A stretch of DNA of 64,000 nt from Azohydromonas australica DSM 1124 (GCF_000430725.1 NZ_AUMO01000037.1:109332-173331); one strand, 5' to 3'; shown: positions 1-9,279, numbered from the stretch's first letter. Notes: generated by a model from the sequence alone, not told the origin. Made by a program: numbers and translations.

Positions 1-344
1 TCGTACTCGTCTAGCACGATGTCGAGTTCGACCGTGATGGTCTCGCCGCCGGCGTTCACCGTGACGCTCTTGTGCAGCATCGCGTGCTGGTGCTGCTCGG
101 CGCGGCGCCGCACCTCGCTGGCGGTCTTCACCAGCGTGTTGAAGGCGTTCACGTCCAGCGGCTTGGGGTTCTTCTTGTCGCGGCCCATGGTCCACGGGCC
201 CACCAGCACCGGCTCCGACTCGCCATGGTGCGTCATCGCCACCGCCCAACCGTCGTCGTCCGGGTTCTTGATGACCTTGGACGTCCAGCCGTTGTCGATC
301 CACAGCCGGTCCTCGTGCACGGTTTCCAGCGCTTCGGCGTCCAT
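1..344 (-). CDS. Hypothetical protein, 5' part only (runs off the left edge)
   Basis: An open frame runs from ATG at 344 to the window edge, giving at least 114 residues beginning MDAEALETVHEDRLW. The start is supported by a strong purine-rich ribosome site (GAGGAGGA) just upstream. The visible part is soluble and acidic with no membrane segment. I do not recognise the family. Its promoter carries a LexA-type operator, so it is probably induced by DNA damage. What lies further downstream in this transcript is outside the window, so a function in DNA repair, mutagenesis or element transfer is only a guess. Confidence 0.7.
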   Translation of the reverse strand, partial: MDAEALETVHEDRLWIDNGWTSKVIKNPDDDGWAVAMTHHGESEPVLVGPWTMGRDKKNPKPLDVNAFNTLVKTASEVRRRAEQHQHAMLHKSVTVNAGGETITVELDIVLDEY

Positions 345-365
345 GGGTCCTCCTCTGTTCTGTAA

Positions 366-381
366 CTGTATATCCATACAG
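366..381. promoter_or_regulatory. LexA-type SOS operator
   Basis: The sequence CTGTATATCCATACAG has the CTG-N10-CAG layout of the classical LexA box and differs from the E. coli ideal only at the two central bases. It lies inside the spacer and -10 of the promoter reading left into the gene starting at 344, the position expected for repression. Confidence 0.75.
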
Positions 382-396
382 TATTACAGATGACAA
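367..396 (-). promoter_or_regulatory. Sigma-70-type promoter overlapping the LexA box
   Basis: On the minus strand a -35 TTGTCA (396-391) and a -10 TATACA (372-367) are separated by 18 bases. The -10 and part of the spacer are inside the LexA-type box. Transcription would start shortly before the ribosome site of the gene beginning at 344. Confidence 0.6.
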
Positions 397-749
397 CCAG
401 CTTGGCGCTGTACGAGATAGCCGTAGGGAGGTCGATTCGGACAGATGCCGGGTTCATGGCACGGGCGCGCGACCAGCTCCGCCAACGCTGCGGCCTTTTG
501 AGCCTGGAAGGCGAGATCGGCTCGGTGACGGTCATCGTGTGGCGGTTTCTGCGCGAGCAGCGGAGCCGGGAGCTGATGCACTCCCGGCTGCTGGCCGTCT
601 ACGGCGTGCGCCAGGTGAGGGCGAAGTCCGTCACCCCATCACACGGTGGCTGCACGACTTCACACCACTGCTGGGTCGGGCTGGCCAGCGAGAGCCAGGA
701 TTTCAGTGATTCGGCATCACGCGTAAAACGAATACCCGCAGTAGGCTGA
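390..749 (+). CDS. Doubtful small ORF, hypothetical
   Basis: An ATG frame of 119 residues begins 8 bases after the LexA-type box. The first 75 codons favour G/C in the third position and read like a helical, Arg-rich protein (ARDQLRQRCGLLSLEGEIG). The C-terminal third loses that character. There is no ribosome site in front of the ATG, and no family is recognised. It may be a real divergent gene, a 5' fragment of one, or chance. Nothing else is visible between here and 895. Confidence 0.3.
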   Translation: MTTSLALYEIAVGRSIRTDAGFMARARDQLRQRCGLLSLEGEIGSVTVIVWRFLREQRSRELMHSRLLAVYGVRQVRAKSVTPSHGGCTTSHHCWVGLASESQDFSDSASRVKRIPAVG

Positions 750-894
750 GTGCGGACGTTCAACCGCGAGCACTATCCGGCCAACTCATACCTAAAGAGG
801 TCTACACGGTGGAAAGTTAGGTTGGCACACCGGGGTGTGCAGCGCGCAGAGGCCTGAAAGTTTGGCTTGCAAGTTCTCTGGTTAAACCAGATTA

Positions 895-1314
895 TTAGCA
901 GAGTCTGAAAACATCCCAATTGTTGCGATAACCCTCTATGTCTTCTCTGTAAACCGAGTAGTTGGGCCAACTGTTACCGCCATACCTGGCAATTTTATGA
1001 ACCACTTTGCTTGGAACAAGATAATAGTCTCCTGTCACATCGCCTGACTGGTCTCTACCGAGGTTAACAAATGCGTAAATATAGGAGTCGGTTCCTCTCG
1101 AAGGCTCCTTCTTTCCCAACAACCAGAACCTTGCTGATTTACTATTTGTTTTCACTTGCACAGAGAAAGCGACACGACACTCCGCGTCCGTTACAAGGAT
1201 GTCTGCGCCAGCAGCACTTCTTGAAGTAGTTGAAGCGACTAGGCTCCTAGAGGAAAGTTGAGCGGCCACCAAGAAGGAGCCCGTCATCCCTGTAAATTGA
1301 CCTTTGCTTGCCAT
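895..1314 (-). CDS. PD-(D/E)XK nuclease-like protein
   Basis: The 139-residue product matches a widespread small family with a restriction-endonuclease-like fold. The visible motif is GADILVTD, a beta-strand, then SVQVKT, that is the D...QxK core, with a conserved Glu-less helix before it. A conserved C-terminal YYLVPSKVV segment follows. Such proteins are usually stand-alone and of unknown role, often found in genomic islands. Base composition is clearly more AT-rich than the plasmid backbone, like the DUF262 genes downstream, which suggests a common import. Nuclease activity is inferred from the fold only. Confidence 0.65.
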   Translation of the reverse strand: MASKGQFTGMTGSFLVAAQLSSRSLVASTTSRSAAGADILVTDAECRVAFSVQVKTNSKSARFWLLGKKEPSRGTDSYIYAFVNLGRDQSGDVTGDYYLVPSKVVHKIARYGGNSWPNYSVYREDIEGYRNNWDVFRLC

Positions 1315-1553
1315 AATTTTCTCAATTGATGTTCGAGATGAGAGGCATCACATGCGGGAGGTATACAGGCGCCTAGGGCGCACTTCTCCACTGTCCAAAG
1401 CATGTGACGTTTTAATCCAGGGAAACCACTAAAAAATGGGCAATTGGAAGACAGCCCACCGCAGTGGTGGGTAGAGGACACGCCGGCAAAATCAGTTATC
1501 CCCCCGGTGCGGAGTCGCCAGAGGTGGCCCTGATGGGGGTACGCACATAATGT

Positions 1554-1997
1554 TTATGCAGAACGCGGAGTGCGGGGCTGGATCTTAACTTTCAATTTAC
1601 CTTCCGCATCTATCTCAATTTCAACATCGTGTTTATCCGACGCCATAGCAGCAGCAGCCACTCCAGCTGCGGCTCCTAACGCACCTCCTACTGCAGCACC
1701 AAATGGACCACCAACAAACCCTACAAGTGCGCCGACTGCAGCGCCTCCAAGTACATATAGAGCTTGGTAGTTAATCTTAGTTACCGCCTTGCTCATCGGT
1801 ACAAACGCGAGTGTTTTCACATTAATCCAACCCTCGTGCTTATACCGCTCCGTTTCAAAAATTTTGCGAAATCTTTCTGGTAGATCTGTATATTTTTTGT
1901 AGTTCGTTATGACTTCAATATGCTCGCCAGTGCTCAATCCATCCTTCAGCTTTTTATAAAAAGCATCAGTGTCTTCAAAATTCATTTTCATCGTCAT
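1554..1997 (-). CDS. Glycine-zipper membrane protein, hypothetical
   Basis: A 147-residue protein. I start it at MTMKMNFED (1997) because an AGAGAGGG ribosome site sits 4 bases upstream; an earlier in-frame ATG at 2018 lacks one. The N-terminal 80 residues are charged and soluble. The middle holds a Gly/Ala-rich hairpin (GGAAVGALVGFVGGPFGAAVGG) of glycine-zipper type, likely membrane-inserted. The short tail is charged (VEIEIDAEGKLKVKI). The gene is AT-rich and belongs with the defence-like block. No specific function is recognised; a membrane-disrupting effector is possible but unproven. Confidence 0.6.
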   Translation of the reverse strand: MTMKMNFEDTDAFYKKLKDGLSTGEHIEVITNYKKYTDLPERFRKIFETERYKHEGWINVKTLAFVPMSKAVTKINYQALYVLGGAAVGALVGFVGGPFGAAVGGALGAAAGVAAAAMASDKHDVEIEIDAEGKLKVKIQPRTPRSA

Positions 1998-2679
1998 GCT
2001 GCCCTCTCTACAATGCAACTTGTGCAGTCATGATTATAAAGCTTCTGCGTATCAAGTTGTTAGTTTTCGACGTGGTGTTCAACGAAGGCATAACGGTGCG
2101 ACAGGGCTGAACCGTGCGGCCGGGTTAACACGCAATCCTGATTGCGTCGTTACGCGAAGCGGATGCTGCTGCTCCAGCGGTGAAGGTTGGTCACCATCGA
2201 GCCAGTCGCGCGTTGATCATCGCAATTCGGGACACGGCACAGCAAGCCGTCGAGGCATGAGCCGCGGCCGACCCGCATGCAATCGCGGCGACGACCGCCG
2301 CAATGCTAAATATGGCAACCACCTCCACTGACCGCCGGCCCGACCACTACTGCTTTTACGGTGTCAGCCAACGATGCGTCCCCACTCTTGGCGTGCGCTG
2401 GAACTGCACCTCTCTACGACTTCGCAATCGCGGTGGGACGACGCTCCGCAGTTAGCTGCCGAACGACGTGCATTCCGACAGGCGCTTCGAGGCTGGGAGC
2501 GGTCGGTTGCTGATGCTCAGCCACAACCATCAGTTTCTAGGTTCTTTATTGCGATTGAAAAGCGACCGGAGACGCCGTTAGATATAACAACCGAACCAGT
2601 AATTGGTTCGCCAGCAGCATTATTATGCGCCTATTTCTGCTGTGTGCTCCGGATTCTTTCAAGACAATTACGCAGTGCG
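1998..2679. other. Gene-poor spacer in the AT-rich island
   Basis: About 680 bases without a convincing gene. Short frames exist on both strands, but none has a ribosome site together with coding-like composition. Composition is mixed, with a GC-richer stretch at about 2100-2350, suggesting remnants of several insertions. I looked for integron attC-type pairing around 2040-2120 and did not find a convincing site. Confidence 0.5.
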
Positions 2680-4611
2680 TCAATTCTTGTGGGACGCTAC
2701 AGTTTGCGATAACAAGCGCTGCTTTGCTCGGGTACAAAGAACCTTAATCATCATCTCCTCATGGTGCAGGATCGCTGTTTCGTTTTTTGGCCCCCAATTC
2801 TTGTAAGTAAACATGAACACCTGCTTAAGACTTTCCACGGCCGAAGATTCGCTAAAGTGCCCCTTTTTTGCATCAGGAATTAGATTATTTAGTTTAGAGT
2901 TATTGCTACGACTAATTAAACAAAGATTGCCGAACGTGTCGCAGCCATGTGGCATTTTTTTAGATTCAGATAACCTCATATGCTGCCCCGCTGGATTTTG
3001 TGGATAGTGATGCTCAACAGAGGTGCGCAGTGTGAAAGCAAACTTTTTATAACCAATCATAACTGCATCCATGTCAATGCCGTCAAAAACAAAACCGTCC
3101 CTTAATTGACACCAAAGCAAATAGTCCAAACGGTTAAATATGAAGTTCTGGACGTCTGTTCCGCGATGCAAGTGAGTCTCGTTAATTTCCGAGGGCGTCT
3201 TCGTACCATTTTCAAAGCAAAGTTCATAGTAATCTATTGGTTCGTTGTCGCAAAAACGACCAAACAGAAATCTATCATTAATGAACTCCATGCGTTTCAG
3301 ATAAGCTTGGCCGTCAATTTGCTCAGTATTTTGCTTGTACAAAAACCAAAGTGCAGCACTCAACCAATGTTTGTAGATCTGCGTCGGAAAGGAGACATGA
3401 AACATCGCCAATAGCATAACAATTTTCTGGCTCTCGCCTTCATCGAATGATTCTATGTAATAAATGCTATCCTTGTTGGTTCCTTGCTTGTATTTCAAAG
3501 TTTTAATCCCCCATTCGCCGTTGATTTGTCGCTTAATCACATAGCGATCAAAGAGCATTCGGCAACGCAGCAGATTGATAATAAAAATAGAGGGATTTGG
3601 CGAAAGATCTTCGCGCCCAAATGTCGCAAGCAATCGCTTGTCGTCAAGCGGCACATCTCGCTTTGGTCTTTCGCTGCAAATGCGCAAGACATGCAATAGA
3701 AAATTGTCGAAAGTGACTATACCACCAATATCATCTGCTTCGTCTGGTTCATCGTCCCGCGGCGGCTTGCTGGGCGGTTGGTTAATGATTTCGTTCAGCG
3801 ATTTAGATTGATCGTGCCGAGTACTAGATTTTAGTGTGGCAACAACATGAGCGAGATTATTTGGAAAGGAATTCCAGTCCTTTCCAAACAACTTTGTGCG
3901 CGATTCCTTTGGGAAGGATAATTGTACGTACCGCCCCATATCGGCACACGCATCCCAAATTGCAGCAAATGCAGATTGTTGCTCCTCTGGCAATTGCTTC
4001 ATCAGCCTGGCCTTGAGAATTTCATGCTTGGCGAGTTGTTCGCCACGGTTATTCATTACCTCAAAGTAATGATTTAAATCTGTTTCATTGGGTACTGGGG
4101 TGCGAATTATCTTAACTTGATTGAGTAAATAGGTTGTTATTTTACGAATATCTTTGGCGTTATGTTCTCGAAGTACACGAGTACATTCACGGTAAGCAAC
4201 TAGCATCGTGTGCTCATCAGAATCATCGGCAAGGGAGCGACGTTTATTAAACAGGCGACTCAACGTCATGCTGGATACCTCCCGACTATCAAACTCTAGA
4301 TTGATTCCTGCAATACCTTGCAACGACTGTCCAAACTCATTCTTTAGCGCCGCCAACAGAATCCCGAGGGTAGTGTGCCGCTGCTGTCCGTCTACAGTTT
4401 CAAACACATTTGGTCCACGCTGAAAAACCACCAGGCTACCGAGATAATAGTCGCGGCCGTCATTGGAAAGCGCGCAATCTCGGATATCAACAATTAGCTG
4501 CTGTACCTCTGCGGGAGTCCATGCATAGTTGCGTTGGTAGTTTGGAATAATATAGCATCCGCTTTCAAATAACTCGTGCACGGACAAATTTCTGATATCG
4601 TAGTTAGGCAT
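2680..4611 (-). CDS. DUF262 + DUF1524 protein (GmrSD-type restriction-like)
   Basis: A 643-residue protein with the two-domain layout of GmrSD-type enzymes. The N-terminal DUF262 (ParB/Srx-like NTPase) domain shows IPNYQRNYAW near residue 22 and VDGQQRHTT near residue 72. The C-terminal DUF1524 HNH-like domain shows VEHHYPQNP near residue 531 and FGNLCLISRSNNSKLNN after it. Members cleave modified phage DNA or act with other defence modules. It overlaps the preceding DUF262 gene by 8 bases, so the two are translationally coupled. Composition is AT-rich against the backbone. The putative HNH centre keeps its His pair, so the nuclease may be active. Confidence 0.85.
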   Translation of the reverse strand: MPNYDIRNLSVHELFESGCYIIPNYQRNYAWTPAEVQQLIVDIRDCALSNDGRDYYLGSLVVFQRGPNVFETVDGQQRHTTLGILLAALKNEFGQSLQGIAGINLEFDSREVSSMTLSRLFNKRRSLADDSDEHTMLVAYRECTRVLREHNAKDIRKITTYLLNQVKIIRTPVPNETDLNHYFEVMNNRGEQLAKHEILKARLMKQLPEEQQSAFAAIWDACADMGRYVQLSFPKESRTKLFGKDWNSFPNNLAHVVATLKSSTRHDQSKSLNEIINQPPSKPPRDDEPDEADDIGGIVTFDNFLLHVLRICSERPKRDVPLDDKRLLATFGREDLSPNPSIFIINLLRCRMLFDRYVIKRQINGEWGIKTLKYKQGTNKDSIYYIESFDEGESQKIVMLLAMFHVSFPTQIYKHWLSAALWFLYKQNTEQIDGQAYLKRMEFINDRFLFGRFCDNEPIDYYELCFENGTKTPSEINETHLHRGTDVQNFIFNRLDYLLWCQLRDGFVFDGIDMDAVMIGYKKFAFTLRTSVEHHYPQNPAGQHMRLSESKKMPHGCDTFGNLCLISRSNNSKLNNLIPDAKKGHFSESSAVESLKQVFMFTYKNWGPKNETAILHHEEMMIKVLCTRAKQRLLSQTVASHKN

Positions 4612-5884
4612 GGAGATACCCCAGTTCTTTGAACTTTTCGATCAAGGCTTTGATCTTGTTGGCATTTGCTCGCACATCAGCGTCCAATAATGGTTCAATC
4701 ATGTACGAGAGCACGTCTTCCGGATTGATTGCATTACGTATGGTTCTGATGAGTCCGTTGTGCGCCAAACCAGCATTATCGATGGATTCGGCTGCCACAC
4801 GCTGCAGTGTCATGCGAAGGCGATAGCTCCATACGAAACATAGTTCTGCGGCCCTTTTTAACTCATGCTCACCAAACTTGTCATAATAAAATAGCAATGC
4901 TGCACAGAATAGGTCGCGTATGTAGTGGTCTCCGGGACGGTTGCGCCCTGGATAACTGTCAAGAATTTCGATAATATTTTCAAGCTGTGGATGTGGCTTT
5001 GAAAACAAGCGGCGGTATAGCATGAGATAATGTTTAACATATTCAAAGAACCGTCGGCCGTTAATTATGGGTTGATTAATTTGGAATGGATATTTATTTA
5101 GAGTTAAATCGACTTGACGCAGCGGCTCTACAAAAGGATGCTGCATTCTGTGAAGATTCACTCCTTTGAAAACACCAATTACCTCTCGATTAAATCCACT
5201 GCCAGATTCTCCTGCACACCATTGCCGCAAAGGATAAAGCACATCACCAAGGACCGCCCGTAATCCATGTCGGCTCTTATCATTTTGATCGTTTCGTACT
5301 TCTTCCTCCCATTGCTTGACGCAGGCGATGTGCGCTTCTTCCGTGTCGTCTTGCATCTCGCGCAAGTGGAACGCTTTAAGCAAATCATGTGGGAACAGGT
5401 CTTTGCCTCGCGCGTTTTGAGAGTCAAAAAATTGAAATGCCTCCCCAATATCATTAAGTTTTATACATACCACTTCACAACGTTCAACAAGAAATTTTCG
5501 TAAGACGCTGCGTTCGGCGGGAGATATTTGCTGGACTCGGTGCTGTATTAAGGCGAAGTTGCGCTGCAATGCGCGGATCGCGACCGGCGACATGAAGTGG
5601 TGATTAAGTAACGTCAGACGCATGGCACTATTGGGAGACAATGCTTTGCACAGCATTGTTAATGTCACGAGCCGTTGTTGACCATCAACGATATCAAGCG
5701 TGTCGTACTGATGCAATACTACGGTGCCAAGTCGGTAGGCCTGCTTGTGGCGATTTCGGACTAGGTCGTCTATCAGTTGGCTGACATGATGGCGCTGCCA
5801 GCGATAAGGCCTTTGGTAAGGCGGTATGCTTAAATTCTGCCCAAGTACGTCTTCTAGAGAAAGGACTTTTGATTCAACTTTCAT
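4604..5884 (-). CDS. DUF262 protein without a nuclease domain
   Basis: A 426-residue protein starting MKVESKVLSLEDVLG. It carries the DUF262 signatures IPPYQRPYRW (near residue 20) and VDGQQRLVTL (near residue 66). The C-terminal half is helical and ends without the EHxxP HNH motif of DUF1524, so it looks like a sensor or NTPase partner rather than a complete GmrSD. It is first in the two-gene unit and its 3' end overlaps the nuclease-bearing DUF262 gene. Upstream (5885-6000) is AT-rich and probably contains the promoter. A heteromeric DUF262 pair is the simplest reading. Confidence 0.8.
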   Translation of the reverse strand: MKVESKVLSLEDVLGQNLSIPPYQRPYRWQRHHVSQLIDDLVRNRHKQAYRLGTVVLHQYDTLDIVDGQQRLVTLTMLCKALSPNSAMRLTLLNHHFMSPVAIRALQRNFALIQHRVQQISPAERSVLRKFLVERCEVVCIKLNDIGEAFQFFDSQNARGKDLFPHDLLKAFHLREMQDDTEEAHIACVKQWEEEVRNDQNDKSRHGLRAVLGDVLYPLRQWCAGESGSGFNREVIGVFKGVNLHRMQHPFVEPLRQVDLTLNKYPFQINQPIINGRRFFEYVKHYLMLYRRLFSKPHPQLENIIEILDSYPGRNRPGDHYIRDLFCAALLFYYDKFGEHELKRAAELCFVWSYRLRMTLQRVAAESIDNAGLAHNGLIRTIRNAINPEDVLSYMIEPLLDADVRANANKIKALIEKFKELGYLHA

Positions 5885-6361
5885 CTGTGGCCATATATAA
5901 CAAACAATTCGTCACATTGTACCTTAAAATCAGAATCTGGACGGTGTTCATGTTAGCTCGCAGTCACGAAGGCGTTAACGTGGCTGATAGGTAACCTACG
6001 GCTATGCCACAGAGCTGCTGGGCAGAGCCGGAAAGTAAACGCACGAGCGGAAATGTATAAGTAAGACTTGGCTCCTCGCTTTTAAGAAAAACAATGAAGC
6101 TAGAACCCGTTTGCTGTGATGTCTTTCTGGTCAATTAACAGTCGTTGTCCCAAAGCAGTGATCGTCCTTTCGTGGCCGGAATGCGTAATTCTTAGTCCAT
6201 AGCCGGGCGGCCGCTTCCGCTGCGAAGCGGGTATTCGCGATGGCGAGTCGAATGCCTGCGACAGGCACGGTGTGGATTCAGGTGCGGCTTCTACTCCACC
6301 GCTGCACACCGTCTCTCTGCTCGGCGTTTTTGTTCTGACGGCTGATGTAGACAAGGGGGCT
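5885..6361. other. Spacer between defence-like block and GC-rich backbone
   Basis: About 480 bases. The first 200 are AT-rich and serve as the upstream region of the DUF262 pair. The remainder shifts to GC-rich sequence. A minus-strand frame ending at about 6100 reads YGLRITHSGHERTITALGQ and could be the tail of a lost gene, but it has no supported start. The composition change near 6180 is a candidate insertion boundary. Confidence 0.4.
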
Positions 6362-6796
6362 TCAATTCGACGGCGGCTGTTGCCCAGCAGGAAGCTGCGC
6401 CGGCGCAGCAGCCACCGCTGCGAGGAGATCCAGCGCCCGTTGCGCCTTCTCCCGGGGCACAAAAAGGTGGTCATGGTGGAAAGCCGCCACAGCATTGCAC
6501 GGGATGTCGGCCTCAGCCAGCACCGCGGAAACCGCGGCCAAGAACCCCACGGCGTCCAGCGAGGAGTGAATCGTGAGCGTGATCAGACCCGACTCGAACT
6601 GGTAGGGCACGCCGGCGCGCTGGGCCTCGTCCAGCGCGAGGATGACGCTGAGCCCCTCGGCCTCGCGGAAGGTGGCGATGGGCGCCAGGCCGGCAGGCAC
6701 GTTTTCGTCCGGAAAGGTGCAAAACACGAAGGTGCCGGGCTGCAGCTTCGGCGTCATGTGCCGCAGCAGCTTTCTCAGGTCGCGTTCGCCGGTCAT
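6362..6796 (-). CDS. ACT-domain protein
   Basis: A 144-residue protein with two tandem ACT-like modules, typical of the stand-alone ACT family related to COG3602. The first contains KLQPGTFVFCTFP and ATFREAEGLSVIL, the second ITLTIHSSLDAVGFLAAVSAVLAEADIPCNAV. The family is usually annotated as an amino-acid-binding regulator of unknown target. Its start overlaps the stop of the SSB-like gene by 4 bases (ATGA), so the two are co-translated, an odd pairing. The last 20 residues are an Ala/Pro-rich tail. Confidence 0.8.
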   Translation of the reverse strand: MTGERDLRKLLRHMTPKLQPGTFVFCTFPDENVPAGLAPIATFREAEGLSVILALDEAQRAGVPYQFESGLITLTIHSSLDAVGFLAAVSAVLAEADIPCNAVAAFHHDHLFVPREKAQRALDLLAAVAAAPAQLPAGQQPPSN

Positions 6797-7275
6797 GGCG
6801 TCTCATCGTTCCAGGGTGCGTCCGATGCCGGCCAGCCATCGGCATCGGTTGCCGCCGCGGCTGCAGGCGGCGCTGCCGGTGCTGATGCCGGCGAGCGATA
6901 GTCCTCTTGCTGCGTCGCTACCCTGGCCTGGCGCAGCGGCGGCTCCGCACCGGTCACCGCCTCGCGCTTGCGCTTCACCTGGTACGCCGTGAGCACCTGG
7001 CTCGCGATCAGGTCCAGCGCCGGCCGCGCCTGGTTCTCCCGGTCTACCCACACCTTTGGCGTCAGCGTCCCGGCCAGCGACACCGCGTCGCCGTCCGACA
7101 GCGCCAGCAGCGCCGCCTGGGCGGTGGCGTCGAAGGCCAGCACGTTGACGAAAAGCGCCTCGCCGCCGCTGGTGGCGGCGCGGACCTTGGCCACGGTGAA
7201 GACCTTGCCGGTGCTGTTGCTCGTGCGCTGCTCGGGGCGGCCGTACACCTTCCCTGCAACGAGTCCTTCGATCAC
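6793..7275 (-). CDS. Single-stranded-DNA-binding-like OB-fold protein
   Basis: A 160-residue protein. Residues 1-110 resemble an SSB OB-fold: VAGKVYGRPEQRTSNSTGKVF, VNVLAFDATAQAALLALSDGD, VSLAGTLTPKVW. The disordered tail is Ala/Pro-rich and ends DAPWNDETP, which is acidic but lacks the usual DDDxPF tip that recruits partners. It is probably an accessory ssDNA-binding protein rather than the main chromosomal SSB. It lies divergent from the membrane zinc-ribbon gene and is coupled to the ACT gene. Confidence 0.7.
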   Translation of the reverse strand: MIEGLVAGKVYGRPEQRTSNSTGKVFTVAKVRAATSGGEALFVNVLAFDATAQAALLALSDGDAVSLAGTLTPKVWVDRENQARPALDLIASQVLTAYQVKRKREAVTGAEPPLRQARVATQQEDYRSPASAPAAPPAAAAATDADGWPASDAPWNDETP

Positions 7276-7503
7276 GACCTGCTCCTTCCGTGTAGCTGCC
7301 CGGCGTCCAGACGCAGCTCGGCCCCATCACTTACGCAGTTGTACGCCAGCCATCAGGACCATGGTGCATCGTCAGCCTTCACCACCGACGTGGCCCACGG
7401 TGGCTGCCCGCCGGCGCCCTGCCCTAACAACCTGAGCACCCTTGGCCGCCGCGGCGCCAACACAATCGTTCGTCTCTCCCCTGCCAGCGCGCCGAGGCCG
7501 CCC

Positions 7504-9279
7504 ATGAGCTACGACTACAGCAGCGCCAACGCCACCCTGGAGCTGCCCAACCCCTACCGGGTGCAGAACAAGCTGCTGTTCGCGTGCGCGGCGCTCATGG
7601 GCGCGGCGGCTCTCTTCACGCTGTTCGAGCACCGCCAATCGCTGGACCCCATCGCCGTGGCAGTCGGCCTGGGGCTGCTGTTCGCCAGCGTCGTCACCGC
7701 CGCGACCGGGGCCAAGCGGCTGCGCTTCTTCTTCGGCCGCGGCCGGCCGGCGTCGCTAGCGCCGGAGCTGCCCAATGCCATGGTCGGCACTTCGGACCAG
7801 GCCTCGACCATCAAGCGCATCCTGCGCGACGGGGCACTGACCTATCCCGAGCCCGCCCGGGCCATCGAGGGCGTGCTGTACCACTGGGTGCCGCGCCTCA
7901 TCACCGCGCCGCTGGCCATCCAGGAGCAGGCCAAGGTCGCCTTCTACAACCTGTGCGCGATGCTGGTCACGGCCGTGAGCTTCGCGCTGGCTTGGGGGCT
8001 GTTCGGCACCGAGGCGTCGCGCCCGCTGCTGAGCATGGCGTACTTCGCCTTCGGCGTCTTCTTCCTGCTGCGCCCGGTGGTGAGTGCCGGTACCGCGCGG
8101 CTGACCACCGCGTCGCTCGTGGCGCTGCTGGCCGTGGCGATCCTGGGCCCTGCGCTGGTGGGGCTCGTCTCCCGGGCACTGCCGCAGGTGCCGCAGATTT
8201 CCCTGGCGCCGCAGACGACGATGCTGCTGGCCTCCGGCCTGGTGGCCGTGGCCCTGGTGCTGGCGGCCACGCTGGAGCAGGTGCAGCCGCCGCCGCCCAC
8301 GCAAACCAGCGCGCGCCAGAGCCGCGTGTCGCTCAACGTGCCGCCGAGCCTGCTGCTCGACGAGCTGGAGCGCCATCTGCAGGAGCAATGGGTCGAGCGC
8401 ATCCCCAACCGCCGCTACTCGCGCATCTCGCCCGTGATTGATCCGCAGCTGCACGCCGGGCCCTTCGCCGGCGAACTGCTGGAGGAAACCCAGCCCATGC
8501 CCATGGCGCACGCGGCGCCGGCCACCATCGTCCAGGCCCTGCGGTCCAGGCGCCACCGGTTCCTCACGCTGCTCGACCTCTACGCCGCGCTGCTCATGTT
8601 GGTGGCCGTGGGCTGTGCGCTGGCCTTCGTGCGCTCGGTCGGTGGCGGCGGGGACCTGCCGCTGCGGCTGCTGGGCGCGGCGTCGATCTTCCTGGTGGTG
8701 GCGGCGTTCGGCTTCCGGGCGTCGAGCCGCCTGTGGGGCCGCTTCGACTTCGCCTCGGTGCTGACCTGGGTCGAGATGGAGGGCACCTACCAGACGGCGA
8801 GCATCGGCACGGGCAATACGCTCACCGGCAAGGTCCAGAGCTCCAACCAGATCGTCCGCACGGAATCCATGACGCTGCGCGTATGGCGCGCCCGCATCGA
8901 GTCGGTGGTTTTCGGCAAGGACAGCGCACGGCAAGTCACCGCCATGTTTTCCACCGACGCGGAGGCCCAGGCGCTGGCAGACCACCTGATTCAGTTCGGC
9001 CAGTCGCGCGCGAGCCTCGTGGCGCCGGCCAGCGCCGAGGACCTGGGCCGTATCCAGGCGCTGGCCACCGCCGAGCGCGCGCTGCAGGGCGCCATCGCCT
9101 CGCCGCCCCAGGACCGCATCGCGGCTGACGTGGCCGCCGCGCTGGGCAGCCCGGAGGGCGCCGCCGCGCCGGCACCGCCGGCCGCACAGCCCAAGCCCAA
9201 GTTCTGCCCGTCCTGCGGCCACCGGAATCCGGCCAACGCCCGGTTCTGCATGGACTGCGGCGTGAAGTTCGAAGGCTGA
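7504..9279 (+). CDS. Multi-pass membrane protein with C-terminal zinc ribbon
   Basis: A 591-residue protein; the long open frame extends further upstream, but MSYDYSSANATLELPNPYR at 7504 is the first start giving protein-like sequence. About eight hydrophobic segments fall in three groups: residues 20-65, 140-265 and 360-410. The region at 440-520 is soluble. The last 25 residues hold CPSCGHRNPANARFCMDCG, a double-CxxC zinc ribbon. I know of no assigned function. The opposite strand also holds a very long open frame here (7756-10596), which I treat as a shadow of GC-rich codon structure. Confidence 0.75.
   Translation: MSYDYSSANATLELPNPYRVQNKLLFACAALMGAAALFTLFEHRQSLDPIAVAVGLGLLFASVVTAATGAKRLRFFFGRGRPASLAPELPNAMVGTSDQASTIKRILRDGALTYPEPARAIEGVLYHWVPRLITAPLAIQEQAKVAFYNLCAMLVTAVSFALAWGLFGTEASRPLLSMAYFAFGVFFLLRPVVSAGTARLTTASLVALLAVAILGPALVGLVSRALPQVPQISLAPQTTMLLASGLVAVALVLAATLEQVQPPPPTQTSARQSRVSLNVPPSLLLDELERHLQEQWVERIPNRRYSRISPVIDPQLHAGPFAGELLEETQPMPMAHAAPATIVQALRSRRHRFLTLLDLYAALLMLVAVGCALAFVRSVGGGGDLPLRLLGAASIFLVVAAFGFRASSRLWGRFDFASVLTWVEMEGTYQTASIGTGNTLTGKVQSSNQIVRTESMTLRVWRARIESVVFGKDSARQVTAMFSTDAEAQALADHLIQFGQSRASLVAPASAEDLGRIQALATAERALQGAIASPPQDRIAADVAAALGSPEGAAAPAPPAAQPKPKFCPSCGHRNPANARFCMDCGVKFEG

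Noticed and set aside
2040..2150. GTTAG/TAAC motifs that might pair as an integron attC site.
   Set aside because: The arms do not align into the R-L pairing pattern and no integron integrase or cassette is nearby.
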